DNA of 64,000 nucleotides from a virus, in the IMG/VR virus record IMGVR_UViG_3300027971_000047, positions 1 to 64,000 of that record. One strand, given 5' to 3'. Positions 48,733 through 56,429 of the stretch are shown one piece after another (within the stretch, counting starts at the first letter, position 1; each line of letters begins with the position of its first letter). Below the pieces are notes generated by a model. The model had not been told where the DNA came from. It made no database searches and was given only the letters and a program-made list of their open reading frames with translations. Made by a program: the position numbers and the translations under genes.

Positions 48733-49656
48733 CTAGGGTTTTACAACCTCGGTTTGAACCGCCATAAGTCCAAGCGCAACTGTCGCCCATAGGTCAGGGG
48801 TTTCCGTGTCAGGCTGGTAGCCACCTGCTCCACCTAGCAGAATTGGATGGTCAAAGTATTGCTCTCTAATCATTCGCATGGATTCAAAATAACCCTCTTT
48901 GGTGAACTCAAGGGATGAGAGTGGGTCATTCTTTAGAGCATCGGCACCACACGCAACGAAAATCATCGTAGGTTGAAATTCATCGCAAGCCTTTAGAAAT
49001 CCCTCAGTAGCAGATAGCAAGGCGTCATTGCCCGACTTGGATGCAAGCGGGAAGTTATAGGCGCGATGTTTCCAATCGCTCATCAAACCCGTGCCTGGAA
49101 AAATTCCATACTCATGAACTGAATAAGTCATAACATTCTTATTCTTCTTCAACAGCATTTCAGTACCGTCACCATGGTGAGCATCGCAATCAAAGATGGC
49201 TACGCGCTGGTCATACTCTTCAGTCGCCTTCGTAGCGGCAATAGCAAAGTCATTGAAGATACAGAATCCGCTTGAGTAGTCACGCATCGCATGATGCTTT
49301 GCACCAGCAAAGTGAACAGCCAATCTAGTTTTGTAATCAATCAAAGAATCTAGGGCAGTCAAAGTTCCACCAGCGAATAACTTGGCTAACTCGCCTAAGT
49401 CGTGGCGTTGTCCATTCCACTCTGATGATTCTCCTCGAACAGTTACATCAAAAACATAATCCATATTGTGAACAGAATGAAGGTCATCGGTGTGTGGCAT
49501 CTGCGGTTCAATCTCATATACATTGAGATGGCGTTCTTGCGCTCGCAACATCAATTGATTTCGGGCATGGAGGAACCTACGCCCTTGAGTTGGATGCGTC
49601 GGGTCAAAGACCCAATTCGCATACTCAGGCGAATGAACAAGAATTGCATGTTCCAT
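48733..49656 (-). CDS. HDAC / acetylpolyamine amidohydrolase family deacetylase
   Basis: This 307-residue protein has the zinc deacetylase signatures: GAKHHAMRDYSSGFC with tandem His121-His122 and FNDFAIAA (118-141), IFDCDAHHGDGT with zinc ligands Asp158 and His160, CGADAL..DPLSSL providing the third, and a final GGAGGY. The family removes acetyl groups from polyamines or proteins. It precedes the SpeD-like and HslV-like genes in one transcription unit. I infer a role in polyamine supply; histone-like protein deacetylation is an alternative. Confidence 0.75.
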   Translation of the reverse strand: MEHAILVHSPEYANWVFDPTHPTQGRRFLHARNQLMLRAQERHLNVYEIEPQMPHTDDLHSVHNMDYVFDVTVRGESSEWNGQRHDLGELAKLFAGGTLTALDSLIDYKTRLAVHFAGAKHHAMRDYSSGFCIFNDFAIAATKATEEYDQRVAIFDCDAHHGDGTEMLLKKNKNVMTYSVHEYGIFPGTGLMSDWKHRAYNFPLASKSGNDALLSATEGFLKACDEFQPTMIFVACGADALKNDPLSSLEFTKEGYFESMRMIREQYFDHPILLGGAGGYQPDTETPDLWATVALGLMAVQTEVVKP

Positions 49657-49677
49657 TTTTTCCTCCCTCTTTATATT

Positions 49678-49690
49678 AAACCCCAGTATA
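49678..49690 (-). promoter_or_regulatory. Operator-promoter of the deacetylase operon
   Basis: On the minus strand TATACT (49685-49690) runs directly into GGGGTTT (49678-49684), the reverse form of the recurring motif, as at 54773 and 59376. The ribosome site GAGGGAGG follows. No leader hairpin is visible here. Confidence 0.5.
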
Positions 49691-49692
49691 AA

Positions 49693-49929
49693 CTACTTTT
49701 GCTGATAAGGACAATTTGCTATTAGTTGAGCAAGGAGAGCGTTGCGACTCTCTCTCATTCCCATCAATGCTTTTGAGCCATCGGCAGACCATTCTTTGTA
49801 GAGGTTTTCAAAGTCCTCGGTGTTTGGTGCTGGATGATAAACAAGACACTTGCAGGGAGATTGACTCATTCTCTTTGCGCTATCTTTTTGTTTTTCTAAT
49901 TGTGATTGAGAATAGTTCCAATTACTCAT
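49693..49929 (-). CDS. Small unknown protein
   Basis: This 78-residue protein has a helical, Gln/Lys-rich start and a CKCLVYHPAPNTEDFENLY segment. Not recognised. It starts three bases after the upstream gene's stop. Confidence 0.5.
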   Translation of the reverse strand: MSNWNYSQSQLEKQKDSAKRMSQSPCKCLVYHPAPNTEDFENLYKEWSADGSKALMGMRESRNALLAQLIANCPYQQK

Positions 49930-49931
49930 TT

Positions 49932-50246
49932 TTACAACCTCTCGCTCTTGAAGAAATATCCATCGTCATGCAATTTGTAGCCCAAAGAGTTCACGACATG
50001 GAAGCACATATCCATTCCTCCGCCACTAACTCTTAGAGCATTTGTCTTTGAGTCCTGCTTGTAATCGAGAATGTCTCGAATCGCTGGAGTTATCCATATC
50101 GGCTTGTTATTGGCGATAACATAGAAGTCAATAGTTCTTGATAGCCCACTAGCAGACACGGTACGAATTATCGAATAAATCTCTGTGTTCCTAGGCAGTT
50201 CCTCGAGAACCTTTTGACCATAAGTTTTTTCTTTTATTTTACTCAT
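49932..50246 (-). CDS. Conserved hypothetical phage protein
   Basis: This 104-residue protein contains YSIIRTVSASGLSRTIDFYV and a VSGGGMDMCFHVVNSLG segment. That pattern (a VS.SG..R.I.F strand, then GGGMDM..HVV..L) is common in phage hypothetical proteins across hosts, with no known function. Confidence 0.65.
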   Translation of the reverse strand: MSKIKEKTYGQKVLEELPRNTEIYSIIRTVSASGLSRTIDFYVIANNKPIWITPAIRDILDYKQDSKTNALRVSGGGMDMCFHVVNSLGYKLHDDGYFFKSERL

Positions 50247-50249
50247 AGT

Positions 50250-50516
50250 TTATTCCTCCTCATATTTGATGAATGAATCTAGGTGTAAACCTTCGATAAT
50301 TCCACCAACAGTTTTGACCTTGCCATTAGGCAAAGTAATCTCAGTTGTAAAGTCACCTTCGTTTGCCAGTTCAATAGCCTTCTTAGCGGGTACTAAAAAA
50401 TCGATATGAATTGGCGGATAGTGATTACCTCGTAGATGCCATGTCAGCGCTTGGTCGAGTTGTATTGCACCCTCCTCGACTAAGTTAGAAAACTCTGATG
50501 CTTGAAGTGACCCCAT
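50250..50516 (-). CDS. Unknown conserved protein
   Basis: This 88-residue protein has GAIQLDQALTWHLRGNHYPP and IHIDFLVPAKKAIELANEGD, suggesting a small alpha/beta domain seen in actinophages. Function unknown. One-base overlap with the upstream gene. Confidence 0.55.
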   Translation of the reverse strand: MGSLQASEFSNLVEEGAIQLDQALTWHLRGNHYPPIHIDFLVPAKKAIELANEGDFTTEITLPNGKVKTVGGIIEGLHLDSFIKYEEE

Positions 50517-50848
50517 TATGCAACCGCCTTTCCGAATTCAACATTTCTAAAGCAAGATGCTTGGTAAACAACCTCGCCGATTTCTTCGCAGTAGATACCA
50601 TCGACGGTACCTTTGTCAGTCACAACGCCTTTTCTTACAAACTGGCGACTAACAATGTAAGTGTCATTCCAATCTAACTTGATTGAAACTCTGTAACCAT
50701 AACCAACTGGCAATTCAACTTCAACAGTTTCGCCTTGGTTATTTTTGGTGATATTGACTCGACCACCTGAAACCGCAAAGATGTTCATGCGACCAATTTG
50801 GTCAATCAATTCATCCTCGTTAAATGGACGACCTTCTTGCTTTGTCAT
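50516..50848 (-). CDS. Unknown beta-rich protein
   Basis: This 110-residue protein has a central VELPVGYGYRVSIKLDWNDT pattern and an early FAVSGGRVNI strand. It looks like a single beta-barrel. I do not recognise a family. It is followed downstream by three more small genes in the same direction. Confidence 0.55.
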   Translation of the reverse strand: MTKQEGRPFNEDELIDQIGRMNIFAVSGGRVNITKNNQGETVEVELPVGYGYRVSIKLDWNDTYIVSRQFVRKGVVTDKGTVDGIYCEEIGEVVYQASCFRNVEFGKAVA

Positions 50849-50861
50849 TTTTTCCTCTCCC

Positions 50862-51038
50862 TTACTTAGTTGTAAATCGTTCGCCAGTTACTACATTGAC
50901 AAGTTTGACCCCACTACCAAAAGCGGCAGTTCTTTCAAAATCTTCCTCAGCCTCTAACATTTTTAGAAACTCAGGATTTTGCATTAACTTTTTTTGGTAA
51001 GCCAATCTTTCTTGCTTTTCCTTTTCTTGCTTATCCAT
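50862..51038 (-). CDS. Small charged protein
   Basis: This 58-residue protein starts at ATG 51038 behind AGAGGGGG; it is a Lys/Glu-rich coiled coil followed by a VKLVNVVTGERF strand pair. Function unknown. First gene after the operator-promoter at 51040-51081. Confidence 0.55.
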   Translation of the reverse strand: MDKQEKEKQERLAYQKKLMQNPEFLKMLEAEEDFERTAAFGSGVKLVNVVTGERFTTK

Positions 51039-51039
51039 T

Positions 51040-51081
51040 TTGCCCCCTCTCGGACAATCTGAGTATATCATAACTAGGGTT
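51040..51081 (-). promoter_or_regulatory. Operator-promoter with SD-in-loop hairpin
   Basis: On the minus strand AACCCTAGTT (51072-51081) is followed four bases later by TATACT (51062-51067), then TTGTCC pairing with GGGCAA (51040-51057) over six positions with one G-U and loop GAGAGG, the core of the ribosome site. Confidence 0.65.
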
Positions 51082-51083
51082 AG

Positions 51084-51245
51084 TTATTCTTCACTATGAA
51101 GGGAAAGTGCTGTCGCGCCGAGTTGGTTTGCATATATGTCAATCCACTCTTGGTCACCATCTTTGATGGCTTTCTCAATCCAAACTACTTGGCGTCTAAT
51201 ATCTTTAAGGATGGCTCTTTGAGCCTTCTTAGTTACTTTGAGCAT
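51084..51245 (-). CDS. Small unknown protein
   Basis: This 53-residue protein starts at ATG 51245, 17 bases inside the upstream gene's end; a longer in-frame start at 51308 would overlap it more. Helical and basic (KKAQRAILKDIRRQVVWIEK). Not recognised. Confidence 0.5.
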   Translation of the reverse strand: MLKVTKKAQRAILKDIRRQVVWIEKAIKDGDQEWIDIYANQLGATALSLHSEE

Positions 51246-51573
51246 TGACAATTTCCTCCGTTTTCTTGAACTTAACTTGGGAAACTTTAAGCCCGTTAGC
51301 CTTGGCATATTCCTTCTTGAATTTCTTTAAGGCTTCTCCAGCCAAAAACTCAGCGGCGTTTATGTAGCATTGACCCTGCTCTACATCATCGCCCCACTCA
51401 TAACTTAATAACCAGTCAATAGCCTGAGCCAAATCGCTCCAGTCGGCTTTCTTTGGCTTTGCCCATTCGTTACCACCAGCGGCGCCAAAACCACCGTTAT
51501 CAACACCGTCCATTGCGGCGCAAATGGCTTCTAACTGTTTTAAGTTAGCGCCTTTAATCATGTTTTTAGACAT
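51229..51573 (-). CDS. Unknown conserved protein
   Basis: This 114-residue helical protein starts MSKNMIKGANLKQLEAICAA and has a KADWSDLAQAIDWLLSYEWG segment and a Lys-rich end. Not recognised. Overlaps both neighbours. Confidence 0.55.
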   Translation of the reverse strand: MSKNMIKGANLKQLEAICAAMDGVDNGGFGAAGGNEWAKPKKADWSDLAQAIDWLLSYEWGDDVEQGQCYINAAEFLAGEALKKFKKEYAKANGLKVSQVKFKKTEEIVNAQSN

Positions 51574-51748
51574 TACTTTTCCACCCCTCTATTTGGTTTA
51601 TCCATTGAACTGCTCCTTTTAATGTGTTGTCCCAAGTAGTGTGTTCAGGATAAAATTGGCTACTTCTTACCAACCACGCACCGTCTATTTTTTCAATAGA
51701 CCATTTTCCGTACTTGTATGAGCCAGCGCCCCATTTTTGTAATTTCAT
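51566..51748 (-). CDS. Small unknown protein
   Basis: This 60-residue protein is rich in Trp (SYKYGKWSIEKIDGAWLVRS, then TTWDNTLKGAVQWI), probably a small beta-sheet with one helix. Starts in TAATG overlap with the upstream zinc ribbon gene. Confidence 0.55.
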   Translation of the reverse strand: MKLQKWGAGSYKYGKWSIEKIDGAWLVRSSQFYPEHTTWDNTLKGAVQWINQIEGWKSNV

Positions 51749-51879
51749 TACTTCAACCTCGCTATCTTCAACGCACTTTGGAATTCCTTTTCAAACTCCT
51801 CGGCATAGCATTTCAAGCAGACGCCACTTTGAAAGACTTCCATCTTCCCGACGGCAACTCCGCACTTCACGCACTTCAT
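51748..51879 (-). CDS. Small zinc ribbon protein
   Basis: This 43-residue protein has MKCVKCGVAVG followed by VCLKCYAEEF, two CxxC pairs that should bind zinc, and a helical C-terminus. It is the first gene after the operator-promoter at 51884-51923, with GAGGAGG in the leader. Confidence 0.6.
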   Translation of the reverse strand: MKCVKCGVAVGKMEVFQSGVCLKCYAEEFEKEFQSALKIARLK

Positions 51880-51883
51880 ATCT

Positions 51884-51923
51884 GTCCTCCTCTCGGACTC
51901 CACCAGTATACCAAACTGGGGTT
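51884..51923 (-). promoter_or_regulatory. Operator-promoter with SD-in-loop hairpin
   Basis: On the minus strand a perfect AACCCCAGTT (51914-51923) is followed three bases later by TATACT (51905-51910), with CCAGT/ACTGG dyad symmetry. The leader pairs GTCC with GGAC (51884-51898) around GAGAGGA. It starts the minus-strand operon that leads toward 51084. Confidence 0.7.
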
Positions 51924-52027
51924 AATAATGCCAATCAAGAAAGGCAGTTTTAGGCACCTAATCGGCTGAACCCGTGGCGTGTCGGGTCAAAGTTGAGCCT
52001 AGCCGACTCAAGTTTGGTTTATTACTA

Positions 52028-52070
52028 AACCCCCATTTGATATAATGGGTCTTAACTACGAAAGGAGTAG
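52028..52070 (+). promoter_or_regulatory. Divergent operator-promoter with SD-in-loop hairpin
   Basis: AACCCCCATT (52028-52037) is followed three bases later by TATAAT (52041-52046), then GGG so that CCCAT and ATGGG form the dyad. The leader pairs CTAC with GTAG (52056-52070) around GAAAGGA. It points away from the minus-strand promoter at 51905, leaving about 100 bases between them. Confidence 0.65.
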
Positions 52071-52072
52071 GT

Positions 52073-52642
52073 ATGAAAAAGAGAGACCAAGCAGGAAAGG
52101 TCTATAAGGCTGAGGGTCTTGCCATGGGTGTCTATGCTGGTGGAAACCGCAAAGAGGAAATGACTCTGCAAGAAGCCCAAAAGTTTGTGGATGCCGTAAT
52201 GAAAAGAAGTTATGTTCGAAGAAACTATTTCTTCAAATACCCAATCAAGGTTTTAGATGGTCGGGGTCGTCGCTCGGCTTGTGCCACTTTCCGAGATGGA
52301 GAGTTTGCAATCTGTTTGCCAAAACGGATGAGAAATAAATATGTGATTTTGCATGAGATTGCCCATCACATAAACAGGGGTCATGGACACCATGCGTGGT
52401 TCACCTCATGCCTTCTTGATTTAGTCAGGAATGTTTTAGGTAAAGAACAAGCCGATGCGCTCCAAGGTGCATTTCACTTTACTGGCGTCAAGGTCAGAGG
52501 TAAGAATGGCGATGTCAAAGCCCGACTACCAAAGTCTCGAGTTCAATGGTTGCAGGAAACCAAAGAGCGTTTCAAAAAAATTGAGACAGGTAAGGTAAAG
52601 GTCTATGAAGGTTTTGATGAATTAGTTGAGAGAAGTGCGTAG
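52073..52642 (+). CDS. Putative zinc metallopeptidase
   Basis: This 189-residue protein has VILHEIAHHINRGHGHHAWF near residues 95-114: HExxH provides two zinc ligands and the catalytic Glu, and the downstream His cluster could supply the third. It has no signal peptide, so it acts inside the cell. Common in actinophages; substrate unknown. The preceding promoter belongs to the operator group. Confidence 0.7.
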   Translation: MKKRDQAGKVYKAEGLAMGVYAGGNRKEEMTLQEAQKFVDAVMKRSYVRRNYFFKYPIKVLDGRGRRSACATFRDGEFAICLPKRMRNKYVILHEIAHHINRGHGHHAWFTSCLLDLVRNVLGKEQADALQGAFHFTGVKVRGKNGDVKARLPKSRVQWLQETKERFKKIETGKVKVYEGFDELVERSA

Positions 52643-52656
52643 GCTAGACTTGGGGC

Positions 52657-52953
52657 ATGAAAAAACTCCAAGACATTTTAAGTCGCATGGTTGCGGTCTT
52701 TACTGTCGGCGCTCTCGGCACTCTAGGTGCTGGAGCAATCATGGGAGTTGAAACTTGGATTGCCTTATCGATGGCTGGATTGTTAGCAGTTGCATCCGTG
52801 GCAGAAAGATTAGCCCGTGAATATCTTGATGACGGAAAACTAACAATCGAAGAAATTAACGATGCCTTTAATCCGTTAAGCAAAAATCAAGATTATCTAT
52901 CTAGTCCTTTGGACGACGAAGAGGATAAGTCAAAACCCAAACGCCAAAAGTAA
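52657..52953 (+). CDS. Membrane protein with EF-hand-like loop
   Basis: This 98-residue protein has two hydrophobic segments (VAVFTVGALGTLGAGAIMGV and WIALSMAGLLAVASVAE) and then YLDDGKLTIEEINDAF, which looks like an EF-hand half, with an acidic, Lys-rich end. It could be holin-like, but it is far from the endolysin cassette. Its last 53 bases overlap a convergent minus-strand gene. Confidence 0.55.
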   Translation: MKKLQDILSRMVAVFTVGALGTLGAGAIMGVETWIALSMAGLLAVASVAERLAREYLDDGKLTIEEINDAFNPLSKNQDYLSSPLDDEEDKSKPKRQK

Positions 52954-53068
52954 TTAAGATTGAATAACCCACGATATTTTTAGCAACACCATCAACAAGA
53001 ATCCAAGCAACAAACATTCCAAGCATTGTCCATATTTGACCAATAAGGTCATTTAAGAAGTCTTTCAT
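52901..53068 (-). CDS. Small two-helix membrane protein
   Basis: This 55-residue protein has two transmembrane helices (QIWTMLGMFVAWILVDGVAK and YSILITFGVWVLTYPL). It starts in ATGA overlap with the end of the exported proline-rich gene, behind GGAGAC, so the two form an operon. Its 3' end overlaps the convergent plus-strand gene by 53 bases. Confidence 0.6.
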   Translation of the reverse strand: MKDFLNDLIGQIWTMLGMFVAWILVDGVAKNIVGYSILITFGVWVLTYPLRRPKD

Positions 53069-54702
53069 TTTTGTCTCCTATATCCAACACTACCGATTGC
53101 GGTAGCCATTGTAGTCGTAGCGATATTGCCAACGATTGTCGCGGCAATAATTGTTTCACTTGCTTCTTTGCGTTCTTCAGGAGACATGTCTGCTCCAAGG
53201 TTTCCGATAGCAAAAAGTAATTGTGCGGGGCTTTCAAAAATTGCTGAAACAATATCTCCAGCCGAGGTAAGTAATTCTAAAGCAACGGCAACTTCGGCTG
53301 TAATAACAACTTCATTGCCATTCTCATCTTGTCGAACTTCAACAGGTTGAGCAGGAGGTAAATCTTGTAAGGTGATTCCAGCCTCGGCTATTGCCTCAAC
53401 AGTTACCGCTTGACCTTCAGCGGATTCAATAAGTGCCTCGGCAACAAGTTCTCTTTCTGCTTCAGTAAATTGCCCATCTTTAGAAAGAGTCTCGGAAAGA
53501 TTGTTTACTTCAGTTTGAGTAATCTCACCATCGGCTGAAAGAGCATCAAGGATTAAATCTTCTTCGGCTCCAGTTAAAGCACTACCTTCTAAAAGAGTTT
53601 CAATTAAGGTAGTCATTTCTGCCTCGGTAACTACACCATCCAACATCAATGAATCAACTACCGCTTCAGCATCAGCGGGTGTAATCTGTCCATCAGTTAA
53701 AACATCGTCAATAATCTCGGAGGTAGTTTGTGATTCAAAAGGTTCTTCTATCGTTGGTAATTCTTCTTGCGGTATGGGTTGCTCTTCAACTAGGTCAGGT
53801 ATAACTTCTAATGGTGGTTGTTCAGGTGTGGGATTTATCAGGTCAGTTTCCGTTAGGATTTCATCGGGTCGAGTTACAGGTTCTTCAACGGGCGGAACAA
53901 TTGGCAAAGGCTCAGGGTCGGAGTAGGGTGGCACTTCAAGATTTGGATTTGGCACAGGTTGAGGATTCGGGTTTGGATTGGGAGTCTCTCCAGTTGGAGT
54001 CGGCTCGGTGGAAGGGGTAGCAGATGGCGAAGGTGTGGGTTCAGTTGTGGACGGCGAAGGTTGCGGGGTCGGTTCAGGTTGAGCAGTCGGAATTGGCGAA
54101 GGTTGAGGGCTTGGAGAACTTGAGGGCGTTGGTTCCGATGTTGGTTGAGGTGTCGGAGAAGGAGTGGCAGGTTGTTCCGTCGGTGTTGGTGAAGGACTCT
54201 CCGTTGGTTGAGGCTGAGGCGTTAGTTGATTACTTGGAGCCGTGGAAGGACTAGGTGTTGGTTCAACAACAATTAAATTGCTATTAACTGTATAAGTTCC
54301 AACAGGTCTTTGTTGAGCAACAACATAATCGTATGATGTAGCACGGATTATGTAAGTACCCGCTGGGATAGTTCCAGTAATTCGAGAGGCAAAATAATTA
54401 GTTTGGGCATTGTGGTTCCCGTCATCGTCGGCTCTTAATACTAAATCGTTTTGGCGAAGTTCAATCCAAGAATCAACCCAAGCCAATCTTTCAACAGTTT
54501 GATTATTTACTACCTCAAATCGGGCGCCTGTTTGAGTCGTAATTGAATAAACGGTGCTGGTATCTACCGAGACAGGAATATCGACAAATGCAGTTTGAGC
54601 ATCAAGATTGACCGTAACCTCATCGGCGGAGGCAGAATCTACGGGTAGAAGAGTCCACCAAAATACTAGGAGGCAGACGGCGAGAATACGAAACAAGCGC
54701 AA
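53065..54702 (-). CDS. Exported proline-rich protein with EF-hand-like repeats
   Basis: This 545-residue protein starts with TTG and has a clear signal peptide (RILAVCLLVFWWTLLPVDSA, cleavage near ASA-DE). Residues about 30-150 form a beta domain. Residues about 150-270 are a long Pro/Ser/Thr/Gln stalk. Residues about 330-430 carry repeats of the type L..DG.(I/V)T..E (for example LSADGEITQTEV and LSKDGQFTEAER), like calcium-binding EF-hands. A hydrophobic segment near the C-terminus (SETIIAATIVGNIATTTMA) could be an anchor. It is probably displayed on the host surface during infection, perhaps blocking superinfection; this is inference. Confidence 0.65.
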   Translation of the reverse strand: MRLFRILAVCLLVFWWTLLPVDSASADEVTVNLDAQTAFVDIPVSVDTSTVYSITTQTGARFEVVNNQTVERLAWVDSWIELRQNDLVLRADDDGNHNAQTNYFASRITGTIPAGTYIIRATSYDYVVAQQRPVGTYTVNSNLIVVEPTPSPSTAPSNQLTPQPQPTESPSPTPTEQPATPSPTPQPTSEPTPSSSPSPQPSPIPTAQPEPTPQPSPSTTEPTPSPSATPSTEPTPTGETPNPNPNPQPVPNPNLEVPPYSDPEPLPIVPPVEEPVTRPDEILTETDLINPTPEQPPLEVIPDLVEEQPIPQEELPTIEEPFESQTTSEIIDDVLTDGQITPADAEAVVDSLMLDGVVTEAEMTTLIETLLEGSALTGAEEDLILDALSADGEITQTEVNNLSETLSKDGQFTEAERELVAEALIESAEGQAVTVEAIAEAGITLQDLPPAQPVEVRQDENGNEVVITAEVAVALELLTSAGDIVSAIFESPAQLLFAIGNLGADMSPEERKEASETIIAATIVGNIATTTMATAIGSVGYRRQK

Positions 54703-54747
54703 TTTTGACCCTTTGAACAGGGGTCACGCGGACACGGGGGAAGTCCT

Positions 54748-54753
54748 ATTGTA
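54748..54753 (-). promoter_or_regulatory. Promoter candidate of the exported protein gene
   Basis: On the minus strand TACAAT lies 45 bases upstream of the TTG start. Its -35 position would fall on the operator-like element at 54773-54784, which faces the other way, so one regulator could affect both genes. Weak -35. Confidence 0.35.
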
Positions 54754-54772
54754 CCAATACCTAAATCCATGC

Positions 54773-54784
54773 TAAACTGGGGTT
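54773..54784 (+). promoter_or_regulatory. Operator-promoter upstream of the Cys/His protein gene
   Basis: TAAACT (54773-54778), preceded by TG two bases upstream as an extended -10, overlaps AACTGGGGTT (54775-54784), the reverse of the recurring motif. GAGAGGAG follows as ribosome site for the gene at 54806. The leader hairpin seen elsewhere is weak here. Confidence 0.5.
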
Positions 54785-54805
54785 GTAAATACGAGAGGAG
54801 TTCCA

Positions 54806-55648
54806 ATGAGTGTGACAAAAGAGTTCGCGGTCAAGATTGATACCGAGTTATCTTCTTGGGACGACAAATGGTGGTTAGTCAATAGCAAAATTTTAGATGC
54901 TGAAGATTCTATTGAGTTTTATGCAAAGAATTACCCAAGCCGTGTTGCAGAAATCCAAAAGAGGATTGCAGAGTTAAAAGAGCAAAAGGCAAAGATTCAA
55001 GCAGAGATAAATAAATTAGATGCAATCTATAAGCAAGACCCATGGACAAGAGCGTTCTTGGTAATCAACAGCAATGGACATGTTCACAGTTCCATGGATT
55101 GCAATACTTGTTTTGATACAACCCGTTACAACTGGTTAGTTCAGTACAGCAATGACGATGAGAACACAATCGTTGAAGATGCTGGTCAGGATGCTTGCAC
55201 AATCTGTTACCCAAGCGCTCCAGCCGAGGTCTTAAATCGTCCTTCAAGAATTGTTACAGCCGACAAGATTGCTAAGGCTCAAGCCAAGGCAGAGAGAGAT
55301 GCAAAGCGTGAGGCAAAGTTAGCCAAGGAAAGAGCAAACGCTCCAACAAAGAGCGGTGAGTTCCTTTACTTCAAAGAGGGTAAGTACACACACTCAATTA
55401 ACACAGAGCGTTCTGCGGTTTCAAAATGGTTTGAGTTGCAATGGAGAATCAAGGAAAAAGTTACAACTCACTACTACGACGGAACAGCACACAGCGCTGA
55501 ATCAATCATTGAGCAAGAGCAAAAGATTGCTCGGAACAAAGAGATAGCAGACATAATCTGCCAAAATCTTGCAGAGAAGCACGGCGTTTCATTTGACCAG
55601 CAGTTGAAAATACTGGAAAATAAGTACAAGAAGAGGGGGAACCAATGA
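54806..55648 (+). CDS. Coiled-coil protein with Cys/His cluster
   Basis: This 280-residue protein has a coiled coil (residues 45-75, AEIQKRIAELKEQKAKIQAE), a probable zinc site (GHVHSSMDCNTCFDTTRYNW and later DACTICYPS), a second charged coil, and a YFKEGKYTHSINTERSAVSK region. Family seen in actinophages, function unknown. It overlaps the next gene by four bases. Confidence 0.6.
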   Translation: MSVTKEFAVKIDTELSSWDDKWWLVNSKILDAEDSIEFYAKNYPSRVAEIQKRIAELKEQKAKIQAEINKLDAIYKQDPWTRAFLVINSNGHVHSSMDCNTCFDTTRYNWLVQYSNDDENTIVEDAGQDACTICYPSAPAEVLNRPSRIVTADKIAKAQAKAERDAKREAKLAKERANAPTKSGEFLYFKEGKYTHSINTERSAVSKWFELQWRIKEKVTTHYYDGTAHSAESIIEQEQKIARNKEIADIICQNLAEKHGVSFDQQLKILENKYKKRGNQ

Positions 55649-56298
55649 ATCAAGTAAATGATTTAGTAGCGAAGATGCTTGCTGAGTACAGCGAGCCACT
55701 TAACGCTGACCTAGTTCCATACCTAGAAACCAGCGACGCTGGTTGGGCAATGTTGCGCCATCCTCTTGTTTATCAGGTGCCATTCTTTTCTAACGGGAGT
55801 GCTAATGCTTATTACCAGCAGAAAAAAACAGCAGTTGAGCAAGCACTAGAGAAAAAGAACTACAAACAATTTGTTTGGTTATTCGAGCGTCCTTACCGCG
55901 TCGAGGCTTTCATCAAGATTGCTGACAAGTTAAGCGATACCGATTACTGGAAACTTCTTAGTGATATTTGGGTAGATACAGAAAACCAACACGCATACAT
56001 CAAGGAGTGGAAGAAGTTGCTTGGCTCAAAGCGCTCTAATCGCCATTACATGATGGGCGAAGAAGAGGACAACATTTTGCGCTCGCTTGCCGATGAGGTA
56101 AGTATCTATCGCGGATGCCAAAAAGGTTTGAACGAAGATGGATTGTCTTGGACACTAGATAAATCCAAAGCAAAGTTTTTTGCCAATCGTTTTGGCAAGA
56201 AAGGAATCATCTTGGAGAGGAAGATTCCTAAGTCTGACATCGTGGCAGTTCTTTTAAGTCGCGGTGAATCCGAGGTTATATGGGAGGAGAAAAAATGA
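55645..56298 (+). CDS. Putative mono-ADP-ribosyltransferase
   Basis: This 217-residue protein has an N-terminal helical region and a C-terminal ART-like domain: VSIYRG at about 152 (Arg), LSWTLDKSKAKFFANRF at about 167 (STS-like position) and RGESEVIW at the C-terminal end, an ExE motif. The order R, S-x-T, ExE fits the ADP-ribosyltransferase fold. A host protein target is likely but unknown. Unlike the effectors near the portal it lacks the HDQ tag, so it is probably made inside the cell. Confidence 0.6.
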   Translation: MNQVNDLVAKMLAEYSEPLNADLVPYLETSDAGWAMLRHPLVYQVPFFSNGSANAYYQQKKTAVEQALEKKNYKQFVWLFERPYRVEAFIKIADKLSDTDYWKLLSDIWVDTENQHAYIKEWKKLLGSKRSNRHYMMGEEEDNILRSLADEVSIYRGCQKGLNEDGLSWTLDKSKAKFFANRFGKKGIILERKIPKSDIVAVLLSRGESEVIWEEKK

Positions 56299-56429
56299 AA
56301 TGCTTTACTTGCGGTAGCGAGTTAAGACTGACAGTAGTTAAAGGAAAAACCTATTGCTTTAGGTGCGAGGCTGATGCTTCAATGGAGCAGTACGGAATAG
56401 TTCGAACAATCAAAGAGAGGACAGCATGA
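56295..56429 (+). CDS. Small zinc ribbon protein
   Basis: This 44-residue protein has MKCFTCGSEL and YCFRCEADAS, two CxxC pairs. It starts in ATGA overlap and ends in ATGA overlap with its neighbours, so four genes from 55645 to 56766 are translationally linked. Function unknown. Confidence 0.6.
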   Translation: MKCFTCGSELRLTVVKGKTYCFRCEADASMEQYGIVRTIKERTA

